Assembly (NCBI GenBank): GCA_903854235.1
Contig: CAINVV010000020.1
Coordinates: 1-47,484, forward strand
Reading direction: 5' to 3'
Length of the DNA stretch: 47,484 bases
From: an uncultured Bacteroidia bacterium
GTDB lineage: Bacteria > Bacteroidota > Bacteroidia > Bacteroidales > Prolixibacteraceae
Shown: positions 34,467 to 43,329 of the stretch, piece after piece
How positions within the stretch are numbered: position 1 is the stretch's first letter
How the letters are laid out: every line of letters begins with the position of its first letter
The notes under the pieces: generated by a model
Database searches by the model: none
Told to the model about the DNA's origin: nothing
Seen by the model: only the letters and a program-made list of their open reading frames with translations
Program-made: the position numbers and the translations under genes

Positions 34467-37394
34467 CTAATACCGGATGGCCTCGTACAACAGTTCTATC
34501 GGATGTTTCGCCTTCCTGCCGGTACCATCCAAAATATGGTGGCGGCAACTGGTACCGGGTGCAACGATGGCAATTTCGGGGTCTGAACCAACAATTTCAG
34601 GAAACAGTACCAGGTTGCCGATCTTCATCGATAGTTCATAATGCTCCTTTTCATAGCCAAATGAACCGGCCATTCCACAGCAACCTGATCTGATCTCCTG
34701 TACATGGTAGTTGACAGGCAGGGAGAGCATGAGCTTGGTGGGGAAGGTGGAGGCAATGGCTTTTTGCTGACAATGACCGTGCAGTTTGATGTTTCTGGCT
34801 GCTGAAGTAAAATTTTCTGAAGTGATATTTCCCTTCCCTTTTTCCCTTACCAGGAATTCCTCTATCATTAAGCAGTTGCGTGAAATTCTCTTTGCCGCAA
34901 TTTTTTGCTCTCCCTGCAGCAAATCCGGATATTCGTCCCTGAAAGTCAGGATGGCAGAGGGCTCTATCCCGATCAACGGATGTAAATCGTCGACAAGCGC
35001 TGAGAAAATGGCCACATTTTTTGCAGCAATCCTGGCGGCTTTTCGGAGATAACCTTTCGACAGAAAGGTTCTGCCGCTTACTTCGTGTTTAACTACCAGA
35101 ATTTGGTAGCCCAACCGATTCAACAGGCGTATTGCCGTTATGCCAATCTCCGTGTCGTTGTAGTTGGTAAATTCATCTACGAAAAAATAGAGTGTCCCCT
35201 TGGGTGAAGCAACTTTGTTGTTCAATCCCTGCAGGTTTTTCCTGCACCATTGGCGCAGCGTCATTTTTCCCAACCCCGGGATGCTCCTTTTTTGCGCAAA
35301 TCCCGTAATGGATTTTAAAATGGCGGAGGTGAACCTGTTGTGAAGAACGAAATTGAAGATAGCCGGGAAGTTGGAGCCCAGTTTGTAAATTGAAGCAATG
35401 TTGGCCACCAGTTTGGACCGAAGCGGAGATCCCTCGAGGTCATATTTGTGCTGCAGGAATTCTGCCTTGATCTTGGTCATATCGACTCCCGACGGACACT
35501 CCGATTTACATCCCTTGCAGGAGATACAAAGGTCAAGAATGGCATAAAGTTCCTTGCTTTCGAAAATTTCTTTGTTTGTTTTGGTGCGCAGGTAGTCGTT
35601 GAGGAGGTTGGCACGTCCGCGGGTGCTGTTTTTTTCCTCACGGGTGGCCATGTAGCTGGGGCACATCGTTCCCCCGATGATTTCAGATTTGCGGCAATCC
35701 CCGGATCCATTGCATTTCTCCACATGCCTGACAAATCCCAGGGAATCGGACCAGTCAAAAACAGTATCAAAGACCGGATCCCCTTCGCCCGGATGAATGC
35801 GCAGGGAACTATCCATGGGTGGCGTGTAGACGATTTTTCCCGGATTGAAAATCCCAGACGGATCCCAACACTGTTTGACCTGCTTGATCAACTCAAAATT
35901 GTGTGCGCCAAGGATGACTGGTATAAACTCTCCGCGGAGTCTGCCATCGCCGTGCTCTCCGCTCAACGATCCGTGGTATTTTTTTACCAGGTGGGCAATC
36001 TTCGTGGCAATGGTGCGGAACAGAATCACTCCTTCCGGGTCCTTGAGGTTAATAACGGGTCGGAGATGAAGTTCGCCGGTAGCAATGTGGGCGTGGTAAA
36101 CACAACTCAAGCCATGTTGGGCCATGATCACCTTGAATTCGGCGATGTATTGGGAGAGAACCCTTGGATCAACGGCAGTATCCTCGACCAGCGAAACCGG
36201 TTTGGCGTCTCCGGGAATGTTGGAAAGCAGACCGAGACCAGCCTTGCGCAAGGCCCAAACTTTTTTGGTATCCTCGCCGGTGACCAGTGGGAAATGGTAG
36301 CCCAATCCAGCTTCCCTTAATTCTGTTTCGAGTGCCTGGTGGAGGGCACTTATTTCATCGGGGCTTTCACGGGCCCACTCGACCACCAGAATCGCACCGG
36401 GTTCACCCTCCACGAAGAACCTGTTTTTTCGTTGTTCGATGCTGTCGAGTGTGCATTTCAGGATCACCTCATCAATCAGTTCAATGGCGCCAGGATGGTA
36501 TTTCAGGCAGATGAGATTTCCCTTCATCGCCTCCTCCAGGGTATGAAAATGGATACAAACCAGTCCGGTCTCATTGGGAGGAAGAGGCACCAGGTTCAGT
36601 TTGATTTCCGTGATGAAAAGCAGTGTCCCTTCCGATCCGGCAATCAGTTTTGAAAAATTGAAATCTGCCTTGCTTTCAGAAAATAACCCGCAGTTCATCA
36701 GTTCATCGAGGGCATAACCGGTATTTCTTCGCCTGAGTGATTTTTCGGGATATTCTGATGCAATCTGTTGCTGGTTTACACTATCGGACAGTATTTTTTG
36801 AATCTGGCGGTACAATTCATTTTCGAGTTGGTCGCCAACGGTTTTGTCCAGAAATTCTTTCGGCGAGAGCGGTTTGAAATGGACTTCCGAGCCATCAGCC
36901 AGAAAGCCTTTCACCTCAAGCAGGTGATCCCTGGTGCTTCCGTAGATGAGTGAATGGGCCCCGCAGGCATTGTTTCCAACCATCCCTCCAATCATGCAGC
37001 GGTTGGAGGTAGAGGTCTCCGGTCCAAAGAAAAGTTGATGCGGCCGTAGAAGATGGTTGAGTTCATCCAGTACAACTCCCGGTTGCAGCCTCACCCACTT
37101 CTCCTCCTGATTTATTTCCAAAATTTCGGTCATGGTTCTGGAGAGGTCTACAACAACCCCATTGCCAACGACCTGACCGGCCAAAGAGGTTCCTGCTGTT
37201 CTTGGAATGATTCCAATATTGTGATTTTTGCAAAATAAAATTACAGACAGTATGTCATCTTTGTGTTTTGGAAAAACAACCGCAGCAGGCCTTTCTTTAT
37301 AAGCAGAAGCATCTGTTGAATAGAGTATTAGCGTTGATTCGTCTGTTAGCAAATCTCCCGATAGCTCCCGTTTCAACGTCGAAAAATCAATCAT
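34467..37394 (-). CDS. FAD-linked oxidase with Fe-S/CCG domains (YdiJ/D-lactate dehydrogenase-like)
   Basis: A 975-aa GlcD-GlcF type fusion that probably oxidises a D-2-hydroxyacid (lactate, 2-hydroxyglutarate or glycolate) and passes electrons to the quinone pool. The N-terminal FAD-binding domain shows VVFPKHKDDI, IPRTAGTSLAGQVVGNGVVVDLSR and GPETSTSNRCMIGGMVGNNACG. The FAD-oxidase C domain includes ELHLRPVINLKDPEG and SGEHGDGRLRGEF. A Fe-S region follows with GGTMCPSYMATREE and CISCKGCKSECPSGVDM. The C-terminal CCG domain has GHCQQKA and SGCCGMAGSFGYE. It is divergent from the NrfD-cytochrome c pair. The substrate cannot be fixed from sequence. Confidence 0.88.
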   Translation of the reverse strand: MIDFSTLKRELSGDLLTDESTLILYSTDASAYKERPAAVVFPKHKDDILSVILFCKNHNIGIIPRTAGTSLAGQVVGNGVVVDLSRTMTEILEINQEEKWVRLQPGVVLDELNHLLRPHQLFFGPETSTSNRCMIGGMVGNNACGAHSLIYGSTRDHLLEVKGFLADGSEVHFKPLSPKEFLDKTVGDQLENELYRQIQKILSDSVNQQQIASEYPEKSLRRRNTGYALDELMNCGLFSESKADFNFSKLIAGSEGTLLFITEIKLNLVPLPPNETGLVCIHFHTLEEAMKGNLICLKYHPGAIELIDEVILKCTLDSIEQRKNRFFVEGEPGAILVVEWARESPDEISALHQALETELREAGLGYHFPLVTGEDTKKVWALRKAGLGLLSNIPGDAKPVSLVEDTAVDPRVLSQYIAEFKVIMAQHGLSCVYHAHIATGELHLRPVINLKDPEGVILFRTIATKIAHLVKKYHGSLSGEHGDGRLRGEFIPVILGAHNFELIKQVKQCWDPSGIFNPGKIVYTPPMDSSLRIHPGEGDPVFDTVFDWSDSLGFVRHVEKCNGSGDCRKSEIIGGTMCPSYMATREEKNSTRGRANLLNDYLRTKTNKEIFESKELYAILDLCISCKGCKSECPSGVDMTKIKAEFLQHKYDLEGSPLRSKLVANIASIYKLGSNFPAIFNFVLHNRFTSAILKSITGFAQKRSIPGLGKMTLRQWCRKNLQGLNNKVASPKGTLYFFVDEFTNYNDTEIGITAIRLLNRLGYQILVVKHEVSGRTFLSKGYLRKAARIAAKNVAIFSALVDDLHPLIGIEPSAILTFRDEYPDLLQGEQKIAAKRISRNCLMIEEFLVREKGKGNITSENFTSAARNIKLHGHCQQKAIASTFPTKLMLSLPVNYHVQEIRSGCCGMAGSFGYEKEHYELSMKIGNLVLFPEIVGSDPEIAIVAPGTSCRHHILDGTGRKAKHPIELLYEAIRY

Positions 37395-37600
37395 CTACCG
37401 TAGTGTATTAAAAATAAATATGTAGTTTTAAACAAAAATTAATCCCCGGTTGGGATTGTCTTCAAATACAAATTGCGGGAGCACTGGCTGATACCGCCTG
37501 GCAATTTCTATTCCGGATACGAAGTTAGGAGAAAATCTTTATTGGGGAGGTGCGATTCAATCAGAATTGCGGTGAATCCGTAAAAGTTAACCAAACAATA

Positions 37601-38956
37601 ATGACCATGGCATCAGAAGTGAACACCGATTTTTTAAAGGACAAACGACTGGACCGCATTGCTACCGATATTTTGCGTCCGGTGGGTGTAGACAGAAATT
37701 TCTTAATATGGATGGCCAGTCTGACTACCCTGCTTCTTGTTTGTATGTATGCTTATTATATACAGCTTGATAAGGGATTGATTGTTACCGGATTAAGAGA
37801 CTACATCAGTTGGGGGATGTATATTTCCAACTTTGTTTTCTTTGTGGCCACTAGTTTGGTTGGAATGCTGATCAGCTCCGCACTTGGAATGATGGGATAC
37901 AAATGGGTCAAGCCAATTGGCAGGATTGCCGAAATAATTGCCGTTGCCTTCTCCGCCGTTGCAGGTCTGGTGATTGTTTCTGACATGGGACGTCCGGAAA
38001 GATTGCCCTTCGTCTTCCTGTTTGGCAGGATTCAGTCGCCCATTTTGTGGGATGTTACGGTGGTAACAACCTATATGACCCTCAGTATTCTGCTCTATAT
38101 TTTCACGATGATTCCGGATATGGCGATCAGCAAAGGCAGAATAGGTCATACTCCACCCTGGCTGCAAAAGACTTACGAAGTACTCTCCTTCAATTTTAAA
38201 CACACTCCTGGTCAGTATAAAATTCTGTTGAAAGCCATCCGCATTCTGCTCATTCTGATTGTTCCAACTGCTTTTGCCATCCATACGGTCACCTCCTGGT
38301 TGTTTGCCGTTACCACCCGTCCGGGCTGGGACAGCACCATTTTTGGGCCCTACTTCCTTACCGGTGCCTTTGTTGCAGGTTCTGCAGCAGTGATCATCCT
38401 GATGTTTTTCGTACGGAACAACTACAAGCTAAGTCGTTACATCACGCTGGAACATTTCGACAAGATGGGTAAACTGCTTTTTCTGGTCTCCATCGTCTAC
38501 TTTTATTTCAACCTGAATGAATATCTGGTTCCTGCCTATAAAATGAAGACATTTGAGGCGCGTCACCTGATGGAATTATTTACAGGTGAATTTGCCTTTA
38601 TGTTTTGGAGTGTACAGCTCCTGGGATTGATCATTCCGATGATCCTGCTTCTTTTCAAACCGATGCGGAAGCCTGTTCCGATGGTGCTCATTGCTTCGGT
38701 GGTACTGATTGCCTCCTGGTTCAAGCGCTTGCTGATTGTGGTCCCAACCATGGCATCTCCCTTTCTTCCGAAGCAAAATGTACCGGAGGCCTGGATGGTT
38801 TATCATCCTACGGTGATCGAAACTGCCATCACGGTAGGTACTTTGACGCTGGCTGTCATGATTATATCCGTGCTCATGAAATTGTTTCCTGTGGTACCAA
38901 TCTGGGAAATAGCAGAAGAAGAGAATGCCCACCCGGATCAGCAACCTGTCGAATAA
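37601..38956 (+). CDS. NrfD/PsrC family quinol-interacting membrane protein
   Basis: An integral membrane protein of about 450 aa with nine to ten hydrophobic segments. It resembles the NrfD/PsrC/ActC subunits that exchange electrons with menaquinone without own cofactors. Typical stretches are RDYISWGMYISNFVFFVATS in the first helices, SDMGRPERLPFVFLFGRIQSPILWDV, and FAIHTVTSWLFAVTTRPGWDSTIFGPYFLTGAF. The start is MTMASEV (37601) or Met3 (37607); the ATG at 37550 is rejected. The cytochrome c gene starts directly at the following base, so the two are surely coupled. No ferredoxin-like partner gene is adjacent, which is unusual for this family. Confidence 0.87.
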   Translation: MTMASEVNTDFLKDKRLDRIATDILRPVGVDRNFLIWMASLTTLLLVCMYAYYIQLDKGLIVTGLRDYISWGMYISNFVFFVATSLVGMLISSALGMMGYKWVKPIGRIAEIIAVAFSAVAGLVIVSDMGRPERLPFVFLFGRIQSPILWDVTVVTTYMTLSILLYIFTMIPDMAISKGRIGHTPPWLQKTYEVLSFNFKHTPGQYKILLKAIRILLILIVPTAFAIHTVTSWLFAVTTRPGWDSTIFGPYFLTGAFVAGSAAVIILMFFVRNNYKLSRYITLEHFDKMGKLLFLVSIVYFYFNLNEYLVPAYKMKTFEARHLMELFTGEFAFMFWSVQLLGLIIPMILLLFKPMRKPVPMVLIASVVLIASWFKRLLIVVPTMASPFLPKQNVPEAWMVYHPTVIETAITVGTLTLAVMIISVLMKLFPVVPIWEIAEEENAHPDQQPVE

Positions 38957-39868
38957 ATGATTTACAAAATTATGAGAAACAAAACCATACTTTTTATCCT
39001 GCTCAATCTAGTCACTATCGTATTGATGGCTCAGTCTCCCTGGGAGGTTCCTGCCGACCGCAACGCAAAATTGAGCACCGGCGCCTTTACGGAGCAGAGT
39101 CAAACTGCAGGCAAAGATCTGTATATGACCAACTGCAAATCTTGTCACGGTGAACCCGGAAAAAACAATGCCATCAAACTGGTTCCGCAACCGCCAGATC
39201 CTTCTTCCACCCAGATGCAGCAAAATTCTGATGGGGCACTTCACTTTAAAATCAGCGAGGGACGTGGACCGATGCCTTCTTTTAAAAATGTACTGAGTTC
39301 AGTTGATGTATGGAATGTAATTGCCTTCCTGCGCAGCAGCAACAAGGACTACAAGCAACAGGTGGCCGTCCGCCCAACTTTTGGCGGTGAAGTTTTTGAT
39401 AAGGTTGAACTGAAGTTAAACTGGGAGGCTGCCAAAAACGCTGTTACTGCTCAGCTCTCAGGTACCAGGGGTGGAATCGTTAAACCGATGGCGGGGCTTG
39501 AAGTGAAGCTTTTTGCCAAACGCTATTTTGGAAATCTGGTGGTTGATAAACCTGTGGATACGGATGCAGAAGGAAAGGCCAGTTTTACATTTCCCAAAAA
39601 TTTGCCCGGTGATGCTTCAGGAAATGTAGTGCTGATGGCCCAATTGTCGAATGAAGAGCTTTTTGGCCTCGTGAAGACTGAAACCCAAATGAGTATAGGT
39701 GTTCCTACCAACCGACCACCGCTCAACGAACCACGTGCGCTTTGGAATGTGGTGCAAAAAACACCCATTTGGTTGTTGATTACCTATCTTGCCTCGGTAC
39801 TGATCGTTTGGGGTTTCATTGTTTATGTGATGCTTCAGCTTCGGGCAATCTTTAAAATGGGGGAATAA
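38957..39868 (+). CDS. Membrane-anchored cytochrome c with beta-sandwich domain
   Basis: A periplasmic electron carrier partner of the NrfD protein. The start ATG abuts the NrfD stop; ATG 38972 (MRNKTILFILL) gives a neater signal peptide ending LMAQ. A single heme c site CKSCHG lies near residue 60, and Met in GRGPMPSFKNVLS is the likely axial ligand. Residues about 140-250 look like a beta-sandwich of the carboxypeptidase-regulatory or transthyretin type (VKPMAGLEVKLFAKRYFGN, then DAEGKASFTFP). A C-terminal helix (about 270-295, IWLLITYLASVLIVWGFIVYV) anchors it. Together they could oxidise menaquinol and reduce a heme in the periplasm. Confidence 0.82.
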   Translation: MIYKIMRNKTILFILLNLVTIVLMAQSPWEVPADRNAKLSTGAFTEQSQTAGKDLYMTNCKSCHGEPGKNNAIKLVPQPPDPSSTQMQQNSDGALHFKISEGRGPMPSFKNVLSSVDVWNVIAFLRSSNKDYKQQVAVRPTFGGEVFDKVELKLNWEAAKNAVTAQLSGTRGGIVKPMAGLEVKLFAKRYFGNLVVDKPVDTDAEGKASFTFPKNLPGDASGNVVLMAQLSNEELFGLVKTETQMSIGVPTNRPPLNEPRALWNVVQKTPIWLLITYLASVLIVWGFIVYVMLQLRAIFKMGE

Positions 39869-39877
39869 GGTCGTTTT

Positions 39878-40978
39878 CTATTTTTTTGTCAGGCTCTTGA
39901 TGACCTTGAATTCAGATAGAAATTCACTCGCTATTACCCGCAAGACGGTGTACGCGGGTATCCCCAGAATCATGCCCGGAATACCTGCAAGGCTGCCGGC
40001 TATCATGGTGACGAAGAATATTTCCAACGGATGAGCCTCGATGCTGTTCGAATAGATGATGGTCTGAAAAACCATGTTGTCTATGAACTGTACCACCATC
40101 ACCACCACCACGACGAAGGCTATCAGCGGTAACGTAACATCCATAAAGCTGGCATTCAGATTGTTGGAAATGACAACTACGATTCCGAACAGGGAACCGA
40201 TCCAGGGGCCGATATAGGGAATTACATTGATCAGTCCGGCGAAAACTCCCACAACGACGGCGTGGGAGAAACCCATCCCAATGATGGTGAAACCGGCCGT
40301 GGATAGAATCATGATCCCCAGCATCTGTAGCAGCATTCCGATCAGGTACCTTTTCAACAATTTGCTGATGGACTCCAGAACGCCTGCAACCCGCCCTTCA
40401 AACTTGACTGGCGACAGCAGAATGATCCATTTTCCAAACATTCCCTCCTCTTTCAGGAAAAAGAAGAGGATGAAGGAGACTGAGAAGAACATTAGAAACA
40501 GGTTTCCTATGACCGTAGCAATTGAGCCAAAAACAGAACTCACCTGACCGAAATTGACAAAGCCGGAGAGTTGCATCTTGAGATACGATTCGATGGATGC
40601 GCTGTGGGTAATGTTGGAAACAAGGCTGGGGTAGGTGGCCTGAAGTTTGGTGAAGGAGTTGTTCAGGTAATTGACGACATCATACACGTTGATGTTGGAG
40701 AGTTGGTTCACTTCAGAGGCAACCAACGGAATCAGGAAGCTGAAGAAGCCTATGAATCCGAGCCATAGCGTCAAAATGGTCAGAAAAGCGGCTGCACTTT
40801 TCCCAATCCGGAACCGTTTGTAATGAATGCGCTGAAATTGCTGGGTCAGGGGTGATCCGATCAGTGACATGACTGCAGCGATCAGGATATAGGCAACGAT
40901 GTTACTCAGAAAGTAGGCTGTCAGTCCAAAAAGGAGGAGGGCCAAAGCTACGATCACATTTTTTACGCGTTGATCCAT
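39878..40978 (-). CDS. AI-2E/PerM family membrane transporter
   Basis: A 366-aa permease-like protein with about eight transmembrane helices. The family layout is visible: two N-terminal helices (IVALALLLFGLTAYFLS, ILIAAVMSLIG), a long periplasmic segment about 100-135, then a helix cluster with GVFAGLINVIPYIGPWIGSLFG, the strongest family signature, and ending in GSLAGIPGMILGIPAYTVLRVIASE. Members export AI-2 (TqsA) or act as Na+/H+ exchangers, and the substrate is not known here. The gene is convergent with the cytochrome c gene, only 9 bp between stops, with no terminator seen in that gap. Confidence 0.9.
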   Translation of the reverse strand: MDQRVKNVIVALALLLFGLTAYFLSNIVAYILIAAVMSLIGSPLTQQFQRIHYKRFRIGKSAAAFLTILTLWLGFIGFFSFLIPLVASEVNQLSNINVYDVVNYLNNSFTKLQATYPSLVSNITHSASIESYLKMQLSGFVNFGQVSSVFGSIATVIGNLFLMFFSVSFILFFFLKEEGMFGKWIILLSPVKFEGRVAGVLESISKLLKRYLIGMLLQMLGIMILSTAGFTIIGMGFSHAVVVGVFAGLINVIPYIGPWIGSLFGIVVVISNNLNASFMDVTLPLIAFVVVVVMVVQFIDNMVFQTIIYSNSIEAHPLEIFFVTMIAGSLAGIPGMILGIPAYTVLRVIASEFLSEFKVIKSLTKK

Positions 40979-41292
40979 GTTCGGTCTTTAATTTAGTTGG
41001 TATAAATCTGAAATTCATTGCGAATACTGAAACCAGAATAGAGCTGATTCATTTTGTGCGTTAAAGTTCTAACAAAAATTAGGTTTATCAATTTAATTGA
41101 AAATATTTTTCTTTAATTTTAGTTGGTCGGGAAAGGGGACCTATCTCCTCCATTGTGGCTGAAATCCCTTCATTTGTATGGTTTTTCATGGAACGAGAGG
41201 CATTTTGAACGAAATATCAGGACCTAATTTTTCTATTTTTTTCGAATATTCAAACAAATTAATCTAACATACTGAAAGTCAATTAAGTGCAA
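40979..41292. other. Divergent intergenic region, no gene seen
   Basis: AT-rich spacer between the AI-2E family gene (-) and the FadL-like gene (+). No frame with family features and no clear promoter for the - strand gene. The promoter and leader of the + strand gene follow immediately to the right. Confidence 0.55.
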
Positions 41293-41323
41293 TTTGGAAT
41301 TAACTAAATTGTTTTTATCTTCG
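41293..41323 (+). promoter_or_regulatory. Promoter of the FadL-like gene
   Basis: TTTG (41293-41296) and TATCTTCG (41316-41323; one mismatch to TAnnTTTG) are spaced 19 bp. The start would lie near 41330, giving an unusually long 5' UTR of about 200 nt that contains the conserved leader element. Confidence 0.65.
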
Positions 41324-41450
41324 CCATTGATTTAATCTATTTTAACATTTATCCCAAGGAAAAAATGTGTGGTTAAACGGTAATGCTGACGCATACAAGG
41401 GTGAAATCCAACTTGAAACGATTCAAATTTTAGAAATTTAAATATTGAAG

Positions 41451-41519
41451 CGAGCATGTTCGCTAAACAAAAACACGGATAAGAACGATACATGCAAGTC
41501 TTATTCGGCCAAAAAAACT
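41451..41519 (+). promoter_or_regulatory. Conserved 69-nt leader element, copy B
   Basis: Gapless match to 30332-30400. It carries GCATGT (41454-41459 region) and ACATGC (near 41490), which can pair and would enclose both micro-ORF start codons. It ends 11 nt before the FadL-like start codon and lies downstream of a good promoter. Confidence 0.75.
41456..41482 (+). CDS. Candidate micro-ORF 1, copy B (8 residues)
   Basis: MFAKQKHG then TAA; aligned partner of 30337-30363 with equal length. The 9-nt distance to micro-ORF 2 is the same in both copies. Confidence 0.4.
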   Translation: MFAKQKHG

Positions 41520-41521
41520 AA
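41492..41521 (+). CDS. Candidate micro-ORF 2, copy B (9 residues)
   Basis: MQVLFGQKN then TAA; aligned partner of 30373-30402. M, Q, V, G, Q and K are shared, three of them through synonymous codons. The main start codon follows after 9 nt. Confidence 0.45.
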   Translation: MQVLFGQKN

Positions 41522-41530
41522 TTATTACGG

Positions 41531-43141
41531 ATGAAAAAATTAATTGCAACTGCGGGAATGTTGGTCTGTTTTGGTGTTGCTTTTGCTGGTGGCCTTCTTA
41601 CGAACGGAAACCAGAGTGCGCAATACATCAGGATGTTGTCACGTAATGCATCGATATCAACGGATGCTGTATACTTCAATCCGGCCGGACTGATGAAGAT
41701 GGACAACGGTTTTTACATTGCCATCCAGAACCAGTCGATCGTACAGTCTAAGACAGTTGAAAGCTACTATCCGCTTTTGAATTCTTCTACTTATGAAGGA
41801 GCCGTCAAAGCCCCTCTTTTCCCTACTGCTTTTGCCATTTACAAATTGGACAAGGTGGCCTTTTCAATCGGTGTCGGTCCGAATAGCGGAGGTGGAAGTG
41901 CAGAATTCGGGCACGGACTTCCCTCATTTGAAAGAAGTATATCCCAATTGGTTCCAGGGCTTGCTGGGTTGAGCAAAATTGGACAAAACATTACAGGTTA
42001 CAAGGCCGATATCTATTTCAAGGGGGAATCGGTTTATTGGGGCGTACAGGGTGGTGTCTCGTTCAAAATAAATGACATTGTCTCCGTTTACGGCGGTTTA
42101 AGGTATGTGCCAGCCTCCAACAAATACACGGGTCATATCAACAACATTCAGTTGAATGCCAATGGCGTACTTAAGACAGCTGCTACTTATTTGAGTGGTG
42201 AAGTCGCTCCAATTTTTACAGGTCTTGCCGGTCAGGCCTCTGCTGGCGCAGCGGGCGTTCAGCCGTTGATTGCTGCAGGTGCCGGAGCATATAATCTTGC
42301 GACCCTGCAAGGTGCCGGATATATTTCAGCGGCACAGCGCACACAGATTGAAGGAGGATTGTTGAGTTTGGGAGTTACGCAGTCACAAATCAATGTGATG
42401 TCTGTCTCCACCATTCAGTCAACCTACAACTCTACTGCTGCTACTCTGACGGCCAATGCAGCCGCCATGGTTTCGACAGGTGCTCAACTTACGGACAAAA
42501 CGGTTGACGTGAATCAGACAGGTAGTGGGGTAACTCCGATCCTTGGGGTGAATCTTTCTCCTTGCGAAGGTTTGAACATCGGGATGAAATATGAATTCAT
42601 GACTAAACTGACCCTTACCAATGCCACGAAAGTGGATGGTACCGGCATGTTCCCCGACAAGGCCAAGACTTCAAGCGACATTCCTGCCATCTTCTCCATT
42701 GGGGTAGATTACAAGATTACCAAGAAACTGCTTCTTTCTGCCTCCTTCAACCACTACAATGACAAGGGAGTCGACTGGGGAAACAACATTTACAATCAGC
42801 CGCGCGTGATGCAGAAAAATGGCAGGGAATATGCCTTTGGCGGACAATACCAACTTTGTAAAAAAGCCGCTGTCAGCATTGGATACCTGCGTACGATCAT
42901 GGGTGTTTACGAACAGTACAACAGTGATTTCAGCTACTACAGCAATTCCAATACTTTCTCTGGTGGATTTGAACTCAAACCAACCTCCCGTTTGACGGTG
43001 GATCTTGGTGCGTTGTTTACAAATTACGACAATGCTCCCAAATTGATGAGTGATGCTTCCCTGGGCAACTATTACGAAGTGTACAAAAAGCACAACGTTT
43101 GCTATGCCATTGGTTTGTCTTATCATTTCGGAGGAAAATAA
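41531..43141 (+). CDS. FadL/OmpP1/TodX-type outer membrane transporter
   Basis: A 536-aa outer membrane barrel for hydrophobic compounds such as fatty acids. The signal peptide MKKLIATAGMLVCFGVAFAG is followed by the FadL hatch-like N-terminus and the family hallmark STDAVYFNPAGLMKM (about residues 43-57). Barrel strands continue to the C-terminus LSYHFGGK. An Ala/Thr/Gln-rich stretch (about 215-320) between strands probably forms an extended loop, and makes the protein longer than E. coli FadL (about 420 mature residues). A strong terminator follows, so the gene is monocistronic. It has a long 5' UTR with the conserved leader element. The substrate is not indicated. Confidence 0.9.
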   Translation: MKKLIATAGMLVCFGVAFAGGLLTNGNQSAQYIRMLSRNASISTDAVYFNPAGLMKMDNGFYIAIQNQSIVQSKTVESYYPLLNSSTYEGAVKAPLFPTAFAIYKLDKVAFSIGVGPNSGGGSAEFGHGLPSFERSISQLVPGLAGLSKIGQNITGYKADIYFKGESVYWGVQGGVSFKINDIVSVYGGLRYVPASNKYTGHINNIQLNANGVLKTAATYLSGEVAPIFTGLAGQASAGAAGVQPLIAAGAGAYNLATLQGAGYISAAQRTQIEGGLLSLGVTQSQINVMSVSTIQSTYNSTAATLTANAAAMVSTGAQLTDKTVDVNQTGSGVTPILGVNLSPCEGLNIGMKYEFMTKLTLTNATKVDGTGMFPDKAKTSSDIPAIFSIGVDYKITKKLLLSASFNHYNDKGVDWGNNIYNQPRVMQKNGREYAFGGQYQLCKKAAVSIGYLRTIMGVYEQYNSDFSYYSNSNTFSGGFELKPTSRLTVDLGALFTNYDNAPKLMSDASLGNYYEVYKKHNVCYAIGLSYHFGGK

Positions 43142-43162
43142 CCGCTACTCTCACTGTTACAG

Positions 43163-43197
43163 AAAAAAGCCCATGGAATTACTCCACGGGCTTTTTT
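43163..43197 (+). terminator. Intrinsic terminator of the FadL-like gene
   Basis: AAAAAAGCCC pairs with GGGCTTTTTT, with an inner TGG/CCA helix and a loop of 7 nt, followed by T residues. The A/T symmetry lets it work on both strands. Confidence 0.92.
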
Positions 43198-43329
43198 CTG
43201 TTTATATCTTTCTCAGGGGAATATTCATTATCAGAGATTCTTCTTTCGACAATGGATTTTTGCACCAGACGGGTTTCAGATGAGGGAACGACTGGGTCTA
43301 CCAAAGGAAGCGTGCTGTCATCAATGATT

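Noticed and set aside
37395-37600. Promoters for the divergent dehydrogenase and NrfD genes
   Set aside because: Sites such as ATACAAATTG approach the -7 consensus but do not fit TAnnTTTG with a TTTG partner, so none is claimed.
41383-41433. Further upstream micro-ORF (about 16 codons) in the FadL-like 5' region
   Set aside because: No counterpart upstream of the other leader copy, so no evidence of conservation.
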